A model generated the notes under the pieces. It saw only the letters and a program-made list of their open reading frames with translations. It had not been told where the DNA came from and did not search any database. A stretch of DNA of 64,000 nt, from positions 868,001 to 932,000 of the forward strand of contig NC_135244.1 of the NCBI RefSeq assembly GCF_947623445.1, in the 5' to 3' direction. Numbering within the stretch: position 1 is the first letter of the stretch; every line of letters starts with the position of its first letter. Source of the stretch: Clavelina lepadiformis (Eukaryota > Chordata > Ascidiacea > Aplousobranchia > Clavelinidae). A program made the position numbers and the translations under genes. This document shows, in pieces, positions 47,690 through 57,459 of the stretch.

Positions 47690-48432
47690 GCATTGATGTA
47701 GTCTGGCCATGTGGAGAAATCACGGACTACGACAATGAAGCAGGTTGTGCGAATGCTGGTGACTTGCAGCAGAGTGGAAATGTGAATAACGACATCAATG
47801 AAGCATTATTAGTTTAGATCAACTTATGCCACTGTCTGGTTTGTCTATGCTTTCAGAGCCGTGTTAGGATAGAGAAATAGTAAAAAAAAATACCTAAATC
47901 TACCAGAAAGAAGCAAGCAAAAGATGAAACGAAATGGAGAAAGCTCTCTCAAGCTCATCGGAAGTGACGTATGTCGTAGGATCGGCGGGGTTAATGGGAG
48001 ATGATTGGAGTGACGGTGACAGCTACATTGAACGTCAAACATTGAACGAAGTTTATATTCCTCAATAAAGGAATATAGCTGGTGGTGCTGGAGGTACTTT
48101 AAACCCTTCATTTGCAGATGCAGGAGAAGCGCCACCTCCGCCTCCACCTCTCCAGCCCACAGAGACTAGTTTTGGCACTGAACACCATTTTGACCAACGG
48201 TCTTCTTCATTTGTGGTTTCAGAACTGACATGGGAACTTGAAAGGGGTAGCACAGACAAAGCAGATTCCACTGATGATACGAAAAACGGTAAAGAAAACA
48301 GGTGCAATAGAGTAGAGTTGTCAAGCACGTGTTCGAGTGGTCAATGAAATAAATGATTTAGTTCACCTTGGCCCCAGCGACATCAGCAGTGTTATGGGCG
48401 ACCAGGACGGTGACGTCAACGAGCCAAAGTAA
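47690..48432 (+). pseudogene. E-prime: decayed partial copy of the E 3' end
   Basis: Segments match the last exon of E in rearranged order. One stretch corresponds to about 46480-46800 (QQSGN, MLSEP, SSEVTYVVGS in E). A later one corresponds to about 46205-46335 (VVSE followed by a Trp-Glu stretch, then NRVELSS). Stops and frame changes prevent a long product. The final stretch is open and ends SSVMGDQDGDVNEPK, the acidic EP tail of the A-b genes, which E itself lacks. So an older gene in this place may have had that tail. Confidence 0.65.
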
Positions 48433-49726
48433 CATTGCGTGCTGCCTGTTGAGTGGTTTACATAACAACAAACAAAATATCGTGCGCGAAAGTAAAGATA
48501 TTTAAGAAAACTTTAGTCAATTGTTAACCCAATAACTGTTTCAAATAAAGTGTTTATGAATTTATTTATTAAGTGCACTTCTCAACAATACGTTATTAAA
48601 TGATAAAAGGTAAAACTCTTGTAGTTTAAGCTTTATGCTCATGCAGCAAGCAATAACAAAGTAAATCTCCAAGTAACATCTCGTGGCGTCTTCACACATC
48701 TAAGCATAACGATGAAATGAACCGGTTAATTACGAAAAACTTATAGAAGTGATTTACATTACTTGTGGCCGATGAAACTGCTAAAATCATTCGGAAATAG
48801 TGGTGTCATATGATTATATTAACCTTACAAAAATATTGTTCAGAGTGAGAGTAAAGATATAAAAGTCACCAGTTCTTTCAAATGAAAAGCATTTATTATT
48901 TCCCATGATTAAAAGTATTATTTTTATGACTTTTTTATTGCTTTTTAATATTTATACAACGGGACTAATAGTTTACTGAAAATAAACATCTCCGACCTTT
49001 TGACTACCTTATAGATACTTCATGACACTCGCACCATGACGAGTTTGCCGAACAAAAGCAGTTAATTTTACTGAAGTGAATATGTTACAAACTGAGTAAT
49101 AGCAATATATAAGTAACTATAGAACGATTACATTGTAAATTCTCAAAGCGCTATTACCGCAGAAATTAGGACAGATTTTTAGGTTTATAAGTTACAAATC
49201 GATGAACTTAAAGACAGCTGCTCGTACAATTCAGTTAAATAAATAAAATGGAAATTTTGTGCTCTGCTTATCCCGCTTTGTTCAACGCACTTAGATTGTG
49301 TAAAATGAGCAAACGCCAAGTTTTTACTTAACCTTTGGATTCAAACGTTCTTTGCAACTCTTCTCTTTACTATAACAATAATTTTTGTGAACATAAATTC
49401 TTTCCTGTTTCAACTACACGAATGACGACGAAAATGAGAAAGAAACTATTTTAAAAGAAACATAATATCAATATAATTGAACACAGTTTGTTAAAGACAA
49501 CAAAATAATCTGTATCACGAAGGTAACTTATTAAATTGCTGATTGTTTTTTCAAATTCTTCTAGAAAAATAAATCATTTTCAACCTGAAATAATTTCAAC
49601 AAAACACAGTTTGCTAATTAAACTAAATAATCAATATCACGAGAGAGTTTATTAAGTGTTCGGTATCAGACTCTTACGGCGAAATCATGATGGCTTCGAT
49701 AATGAAGTGTTTGATATTTTTCGCGA
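48433..49726. other. Intergenic, no gene recognised
   Basis: Contains the second copy of the E 3' flank (48530-48664). Otherwise AT-rich DNA. Confidence 0.45.
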
Positions 49727-50397
49727 TTATTTCTCAGCGAGACTTGGAAGGTTGTTGTCCGTCGCGGAAGTTGAAGCTGATGTACCATCGCCTCCGGACG
49801 AAACCATTCGATCGTTGGGTGAACCAGTAGACGCGGAGATTATGCCTTGTGACGTAGAAGGTTGATCTTTAGCATTGTAGCTTTCATCTTTGTCACTCTC
49901 ATCACTCGTTTGAAGAAACTTTCCAAAATAACGGGTGACTACAACATCATTCAATAAAGATTCTTTGGTAAACTTTGGTTCCAAAGATGATGCATTACTT
50001 CCTTCCTCTTCGCTGGTGGACTTCAAATCGCCCAATGACTCTCTCTTAGCTTTACGTACACAACGTTCTTTGTAGCGACGGCTCGCGAACCACTTTCCTA
50101 CTTGTTTCTCACTCATGCCAAGTTGTACGGCCAGCTCGGTTTTTCGTTCAGGAGTTATGTAGACGTTCTTTTGAAATTCCTTCTCCAACACTTCCTTCCG
50201 ATCTTTGGAGAGAAATTCCCGTCTTTGGCATCTCTTCATTGTTGCTGAAACAAAATCTGAAGCCAACAAACTTTAACCTTTTCGAACCAAATAGCCTACT
50301 ATTAAGATAAGCAAATAACGTTTTTCCTTAAATATTGCTTCCAAAAGCATCTAAACAACCAAATGCTTGAGTAGTATCTTAACTCACTCTTTTGCAT
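49727..50397 (-). CDS. G: single-homeodomain protein
   Basis: Exons (minus) 50397-50388 (MQK plus one base, GTGAGT donor) and 50244-49727 give 175 residues. The second exon is certain; the start exon rests on its ATG, donor and matching phase. The homeodomain is at about residues 8-67: basic arm KRCQRRE, helix 1 LEKEF, Y25-I, helix 2 KTELAVQLGM, helix 3 GKWFASRRYKE (Ser51). The rest is a Ser/Glu/Asp-rich tail with no known domain. No shared promoter module was found upstream. Confidence 0.7.
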
Positions 50398-51597
50398 AAG
50401 TTTGCTACAAATACTGCGACTATTTAGTTCCAATCGGTTATATCTGTAAATTTTGTGTGATTCACCAACTCTACGTGTAACAAACGCAAAGTAAAATTTT
50501 CCACTGTTTGGCTGTAAAGTCAATTTTAAACATTAGCGCGTCATTGTCTAAAACAGTCATTTTGCGAGTTTGACACCGGTCAATATTGCATAGGCCACAT
50601 CAGACAACTCATCTAGAGCCTAGCTTGCAGCGATTTCTTTCAGTATACGTAACTCTGGAATATGGGGAATACTTGAGCTCATAGAAGGCAGTCTAGGTGT
50701 TGCATTGATATTCTTTCACGTTTACGAATTGAGAACTGGTCTATAAGACAAATCTATAGAAAATATATGCTTGAAATCCTTCAAGCTGTTTATGTCCCAC
50801 ACTCTTAAGCAATGTCAACAATGTTGACTTTCAACTCTTTCGTTAAATGAGCCACTTTCAGGTGTTGTAGGTTTGAACCAGAATGGGGCAAAATACGTTT
50901 CTTTTTTCTCTTTTTTTAACTTGTATCTGTGGCATGGATGAAACAATTCTTGCAAGAAAAATCACACTTGTTGCAGTGTTCATCTACATCTGACTAACGT
51001 CAATCATGTTTTCCTCACTTCATATCCTTATCAAATACTTGACAAAGTTGGATTTTCATTTTCATTTCGCTTGAGTTGGCAGCTATATTTTTAACCCAGG
51101 GCCACCAGCAAGGTGCTTACCTCAATGAAGACGAGGCAAAGCGTTTCTCATGTTTTTGTGCTTGTGGTGTAAAATTAGCGGCGTGAATGCTACTGCACTC
51201 GTAGTAGTTACACGTCTTGCAACCAACAATCTACATTTTTTGATGAGCCGGGGGCCACGAACCGTGAAAGGTGGAGAAGCACTAATTTATACAGTTTTAC
51301 TTAAAATTTTTTCATTCCTGTTCACCTTCTGTTTTAAACCAATCGCTAAACGACGTTAACAGCAGCTAACATTTTTTATTTTTACCAAGACTTCTGTAAA
51401 GAAGGCTTTTAATTTCTGTTAAATTGATTTACATGCGCCAAAATTTTCATGCATGTACACTTGAAATATTTTTACCAAGTTATGCTAATGTCAATATACG
51501 AGATGTATATAATATAAAAAATATTCTGGAAATTATAAATCTACAAAAAAATGCCCAAAATTCTTCACGAAGCACATTTCCTTAATGTAAGCAAATA
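50398..51597. other. Intergenic between HM1 3' end and G
   Basis: AT-rich; no module, gene or repeat recognised. Confidence 0.45.
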
Positions 51598-52958
51598 TCA
51601 ACTAAACAAATGTTCTCTTTTCCGGATATAATAACGCCAATGCAACAAGAGTTGGTTTTCAATGAACTTAACGCTTGGTGAATTTACTAATTCAACTCTA
51701 AATTGCTCGTATTGCAACAACTCCAGCATAGACATGCAATGCGGGTACTTGATGTGCTTCACATATTCTGGCTTCTTCCAATACAGAAGGTACTTGAGGT
51801 AGTTCACAAAGTTAGGCTCCTGAAAGAAGACACAATAGTCTTTTTGGTGTATAAAATTGCTTTCAAACTACAATAACTGACGTAGCATATAGAAATGAAG
51901 TCAAAAAATTTAGTTTTTACGTTTCTTGGCATTTGTAACAGCGATTTTAGAAATACCTTGAAGAAGCCTTTCTGCGCCAAAACGTTCAAGTAGTGTGGAT
52001 TGGCCAAGCATTGAACAAACTCCAGTTCAACCTGGAATCGCACGCGGTCATCATCCAGGTTTGGATTGGGAGGGAGGTTTGGGAGGAGGCCAAGTTTGGT
52101 TTCTGCGGAAGACAGGATTGGTGATTTAATGGCGGCTGATTCGTTGAAGTGTTGACGCGACTTGGTATCCTGGTACGATGGTTGAGGTTGAACCTCCTCA
52201 TTACCGCCCACTTGCGGATCTCGTAAGTTACCAGGATCTACTATGTTAGGTTCAAGTTGATTTGTCGGACGATTAGTTTCGTGAAAGTATTCGGGCAACC
52301 AGTTATGCTGATAAACATAACCTTGCATCTGTGCAATGCTGCACTCTGGCGGTTCGTTTGAGGTACTACCCACGTCATAAGTGTGAAAATAGTTCATCAT
52401 TTCGTTTCCTTCTTGCTGCTGAAGCCACTGATCTTCAAACACAGGCGGCATTGGAGGCAATGGTCTCGTTGGAATGCTCCACGAGGCATCTTCGTTTGTT
52501 TTAGCTACTTCAACTTCCAGGTGACTGGTGGACATAGGCCTACAATCATCTCCTCGATCTGCGACAGTCCTTCTTTCTTCTTCGTTTGGAGCTAAAAACA
52601 ATGTCTGATACACTGGTAGGTTGCGCTGTACAGAAAGTTCTGCGTTTCTTTTTTCAACGACAAAAGGTTCGTTCCTGAAAGCTGCCCTCCTTGCCGATAT
52701 CTGGAGTTGAAATAACTACGGTAAAACTGACGGCAAAAGGTCGCCTTTTTGTGCAATGCTAACCTGGGCTTCTTCTCTGTTTCGATCTGAAAACCATGTC
52801 TTTATCTGGTGTTGGGTGAGGTCGAGTTGCACAGAAAGCTCCACCATTCTTTGGCCACTGAGCTCAGGGTTCTGTTGATATGCTTTGACCAAAACCTCTT
52901 CCTGGTCTAGTGAGAATCGTTTGGAACCTGGTCGTTTCCGCGTCGTTACTTTTTCCAT
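51598..52958 (-). CDS. HM1: homeodomain-MED31 fusion protein
   Basis: Exons (minus) 52958-52764, 52700-51957 and 51819-51598, joined in phase 0, give 386 residues. The homeodomain is at about residues 8-67 (KRPGSKRFSLDQ arm, TWFSDRNREE helix 3, Asp51). A long Pro/Asn/Glu-rich linker follows. From about residue 284 the sequence is MED31: RVRFQVELEFVQCLANPHYL, LNVLAQKGFFK at the exon end, then FVNYLKYLLYWKKPEYVKHI, HCMSMLELLQYEQF and HWRYYIRKR. MED31 (Soh1) is a Mediator middle-module subunit. This copy ends soon after RKR (EHLFS) and so lacks the usual C-terminal stretch, and it has more changes (SPSVKFIENQ) than HM2. The fusion would place a homeodomain on Mediator, or act as a MED31 competitor; both are inferences. 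Confidence 0.85.
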
Positions 52959-53955
52959 TCTTACTCAAAAAAAAGCATATGTTGTAATTAAACAGTAGCA
53001 GTGTCTCGTTTCACATTAAAAACGTTTTGTGATAATTTTAAATCTTAGTCGCACTTTAAAATACAGTGAAGTATTTACAAAACACAAAGCAAAATATACG
53101 GCTCATCCACATTTATATTTTACCTGGTTTTGTTTCAATAAAATTATTTTCTGGAAAGAGAGAAACTCAAAATTCGAAAACTTTCTAAACAATTTTTTGC
53201 AAAGCAAGTTGTTTACAAAAGCAGCAACAGTGTGCCGAGTGTTTCCAACGTAAAGAAATCCGAAATATTCTATGCGATATTATTACGTACAAACTTGTGC
53301 TATGAAACTAGTCTGTGAAGGCAAATACGGTCTTTTATCAGAACTGTTCTTCACTAGCCTACACTTTGCTGACAGTACAAAAAAAACTGACCATCTCTGT
53401 CTTAGCAGGAAAAGACAATTTAGGCTAAAGAACAGTAGACATCTGGTGTTGTTATCGGAACGTGTGGAACAGTTGGATGACAGTGTGCCGTACAGAAGGC
53501 TACTGCAAGGTATAGACAGTAACTCGCATAAAGCAGGCCTGGCGATAAGTTGATAATTAATATTTGGCTAACAACACATTTTCGAAAAAAAAGGATATCC
53601 ACAGTTTATTTTGACTAGCTGAGATAGCAACATCTTCCTTTAGGGTTTTAACAAGGTTCTGTATCAATTTCAGCCAAACAATTTTTCGATAAAAAAAAAG
53701 CTACAGCATGGTGGGCCTTGTACATTAAGGCGGTCCAAACGATAGAAACGAACTTGACACCAAACACACAAAGTGTTTACTGGACCTTCAGAGCAAAAAA
53801 AAGACGCCAACAGACAGTCAGCTGGCTTTCTCAACACCACAAAGCATCAAAGTGAAATAAACAGTGTCACAGTTTAACAGGAACTTTTCTACATTACCCC
53901 TCAGCCAATCAGCTCTTTAGTAAACAAGAATTTACAATTTGGACAGGTGCATTAA
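52959..53955. other. 5' flank of HM1
   Basis: A GTAAAC donor-like site near 53783 on the minus strand could end a 5' UTR exon. Short open frames are not supported. Confidence 0.4.
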
Positions 53956-54009
53956 CCAATCAAGTTGCGGCAACAGAAATATAAATTAAACTCCAGGAGA
54001 ATGACGTCA
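53956..54009. promoter_or_regulatory. Shared promoter module (v), likely promoter of HM1
   Basis: CCAATCAAGTTGCGGCA, ATATAAAT, then TGACGTCATCAGAT (from 54002). Same order and spacing as modules (i)-(iv) and (vi). Confidence 0.6.
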
Positions 54010-55122
54010 TCAGATAACACGAACAGCCATGACTGATTACACTCAATACCGGCTCGGCAAATCGCTTGTTTTCTGCTTGAAACAACTGTGATGCCATTTA
54101 AATTTAGATCGTCGTAGCAAATATTATTTAGTCAGTTACCATATCATAGTTATCTCATAGCCTATATACAGAAATCTTTGCAATGGAAGTCAGGAGTTAG
54201 AAATAAATCTTTTTTAAATTCATATTAATTAAATTTACATATGTAAGATTTATAAAAAATAAAATAAAATAAACTCTTTTGGTAAGATATAAAATAAACC
54301 GAAAAAATATATAAAAATATGAAATATGTATAATACGTATTTAACCAAATTATGTACTGTATAAAGTTTTACATGAGCGGGATTTTTTTGATTTTTTATG
54401 CAAATGAGGTTTTATAAATGTATTGGAGTTAATAAAGAAAGTTGTTAAAATACATTTTAATTTCTACAGTATAATATCTCTTTCAATAAACAGGAATTAT
54501 TTGGAACCAAAATCCCAAAAATTTGGTGTTCAATTTTCTCGATTTTAGAAATACTATTCTTCTGATTAACAGTCGAAAGAATCTAATTTTAAGTTAATCA
54601 ATTCAAGTTAACACGTATTGCTAAACAATAGTGAAAGCTTTAATCTGTGCCATTTTCTGAACTATATTTTTGTAATTTTAAATCGCAAAGCACAATGACA
54701 ATGATAAATGTGAATGACAAATTCAATGACGTAAACAAAGATATATTTTAATGAGGTAAGAACCTGTTTTTCTATTGTAACAAAAAGATAATAGAGATTT
54801 TTCAGTGGAAGAAAATATACATCATTGTGTAAAAGAGAATTCATGCTGCGAAAGTTTCTTAATGAACGTGAAATAAACATCAGACATCGAATATTTTCTA
54901 TGTGCATATAACATTTACAGAGAAAAATAAGTGGCAGCAAACAAGCGCATTTAAATAGAAACAGAGCTTATGTGTCCTTATGAAAAAGTTCTTTTGCAAT
55001 GGATAGAAAAATATTTGCGTCTAGCTACAAACAAACACAAATTTAGAATTGTTTCTCTTATTTTCAAAATAATTTTTATCTAGGTTCTGGAAAAAAATTT
55101 TTCTACCGGGCAAATTTTCTTT
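54010..55122. other. Intergenic between HM1 and HM2
   Basis: Very AT-rich. No gene, RNA or known repeat recognised. Confidence 0.45.
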
Positions 55123-56332
55123 CTAGTCATCGTCTACCGGTTGCATTTGTTGATCATTTCTTTGTCGAATAGATTCCATCAAACGTTGCTGCAATCTAAT
55201 TCTTTTCCTGATATAATACTGCCATTGTAACAACATTTGATCTTCAATGAATTTAGCGCATGGTCTGGTCACCAGTTCAGTTCGAAATTGCTCGTATTGC
55301 AACAGTTCTAGCATGTAGATGCACTGAGGGTACTTGATATACTTCACATATTCTGGCTTTTTCCAGTACCTCAGGTATTCGAGGTAGTTCACAAATTTTC
55401 GCTCCTAAACAAAAACACATTAAATATTTGATGCTTCAAACAAGTTTTGCACAACAATTAACACGTAACTTTAACCATTCCGGCAAACATTAGCAAGCAG
55501 GGAAGCGTTAATGTCATTTAAAACAGTGAAAATGAGAAAAGATTCAAGCATCTAAAAAGGGCATGACAAATAATAGGCTATAACGTAGCCTATGAGTCTG
55601 ATGTTTTTTTTCATGCAAACCAAGCATTCAAAATTGCCACACGCTCAAAATAGACGGGACTGGTAGGCTAAAATAGAAAATTAGCTACTAATAATTTGGT
55701 GACGAAATTAATGGGTATATATCACGGATGATCACTTTGACACCTACCTTAAAATATCTCCTTTGCGCCAAAAAGTTCAAGTAGTGTGGATTGGCCAAGC
55801 ATTGAACAAACTCCAGTTCAACTTGAAAGCGCACGCGGTCATCAGCCAGGTTTGGATTGGGAACTTCCACTCGGGTCGGTTGATATGTTGGGGTCGATAC
55901 GGATTCGAGGTCTTGAGGCGACGCAGTGCACTCGTGAGAGGAATGAGGTTGATTTTCTGCTTCTTTCTCCGTTTGCGGGTCTTGCAGGCTGCTGCTGATG
56001 CCATTGAAATTACAAGGAATAAGGTCGGTTGCGGACGGTAATTCAATCATCCTAGACTCGGAAGTGTCGAGGATTTCTGATGCACTCGCAAGTTCAATCG
56101 ATGAACTGGAGACTTCGCCGCATTGTTCGGGGGCATTATCATCATATCTGCGCTTCTTTCGTCGCCGGTCTTTAAACCATTGCGCAATCTGCTGTTCGCT
56201 CAAGTCAAGTTCAATCGCGAGTTCTGCTTTTCGATAGTAGGAGACGTAGCGGTTGTAGCGGAATTCCTCTTCCAGTGCTGTGTTCTGCTGTGCTGTGAAC
56301 ACCATTTTATACCTATTTTTTCTCTGCTTCAT
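55123..56332 (-). CDS. HM2: homeodomain-MED31 fusion protein
   Basis: Exons (minus) 56332-55748 and 55404-55123, phase 0, give 288 residues. The homeodomain is at about residues 5-64 (KQRKNRY arm, helix 1 LEEEF, helix 2 KAELAIELDL, helix 3 AQWFKDRRRKK, Asp51). A Ser/Thr-rich linker follows. Residues 166-288 are an almost complete MED31 (123 of about 131 residues): RVRFQVELEFVQCLANPHYL, NFLAQRRYFK, then ERKFVNYLEYLRYWKKPEYV, PQCIYMLELLQYEQF, CAKFIEDQMLLQWQYYIRKR and a Gln-rich end. The homeodomain and the MED31 N-terminal part sit in one uninterrupted exon, so the fusion does not rest on a splice guess. The intron after YFK matches HM1 and the MED31 gene at 63 kb. Confidence 0.92.
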
Positions 56333-57264
56333 CCATGCTAGAAAAACAAACAACTTGCTGTTAACGAATGTGTTGTTCACTTTGCAGCATAAATGTCAAT
56401 TTATTCACGTAAAAAAAGTGACCGATCTTTTATCTTGATGAGAACGAAATATTCCGAGCACGTAACAGTAAAAGAATGAATCTGTACTTGCTGCTTTAAA
56501 AATTACCAAACTCTGCCTCACTTTCGCTTCAAAAGCTATTGCTATGCATCTGTTCTACACAATTCGCCTTTAAGGCAACAAGATAAAAATGTTACAAACA
56601 TATAGACAATTGCGACACCATGCTTACTCACAACAGCTTGATAGCTAATCACTTTGTGATTATGCCGTTAGATGTAGTGAGTGTTTTACTTGCAATTTCG
56701 TGAAAAGGCAGTTACCAGATGATGTAATATAGTAAACCGAAGAATCCCGTTGCAAATGTAACCACATTTGGAAGAAAAGCTGTTACCGAAAGACGTCACA
56801 ATGCGTATGTGCTGCTTTAGCAGAGATATGACAATCAGTAACGGACAAGGCATGGTTGGAAAAGAACGCTATGATAAACGTTGTCTTTCATGGTTTGGGA
56901 ATTACGTACACTGAAGTTTTATAAACGTCATGCAAGCCATCATTGCATTTGTAGCACAAATTTACGCGAACATTTTTAAGCGTAGTATGGCGCACAAATT
57001 TGTGTTTATACACCAAGCAAAGTCAGAACGGTAGACTTCATAAACATCCAGATGACACCAAAACCAACATACTAACAAAATAGAGAGCACTTCCGACAGC
57101 CATACGTTTGCATTATTGCGTGTTACAGACAGTCCCACCAAACGATTACCTATACAGTAGTAATGCATATAATGCCACAACTCACCAACGTCTTAGAGCC
57201 ACCAAGTAACAACGTGAAATGAACACCTGCAATTGCAAAAAACGTTTCAAATACGAGTGTGCAG
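56333..57264. other. 5' region of HM2
   Basis: A GTGAGT donor at about 57185 (minus) ends a likely 5' UTR exon, and a pyrimidine-rich acceptor lies at about 56340. No other gene recognised. Confidence 0.45.
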
Positions 57265-57354
57265 CCAATCAGATAGCAGAAAAAGCAGATGCACTAAAAT
57301 CACGAAGATTGTAAATAGAAGAAGTATAAAATGACTTTGGAAGTGATGACGTCA
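57265..57354. promoter_or_regulatory. Shared promoter module (vi), bidirectional between HM2 and the SDR gene
   Basis: GCAGCCAATCAGAT, TATAAAA (57325-57331), TGATGACGTCATCAGAT (TGACGTCA at 57347-57354). On the + strand the order CCAAT, TATA fits the SDR gene (ATG at 57460). On the minus strand it lies just upstream of the HM2 5' exon. Confidence 0.68.
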
Positions 57355-57459
57355 TCAGATTGACAATGAGAAGGTTTGGAGAGTAGTTGTGGTCATCATA
57401 AGTAGTAGAATCAATCATTGGTCAGTTTTATTTCGTTTTAGGTTAACACTTGCTTAGAA

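Noticed and set aside
54662-54940. 92-codon minus-strand frame rich in Phe, Leu and Tyr
   Set aside because: AT-rich chance frame with no homology, splice context or shared promoter nearby.
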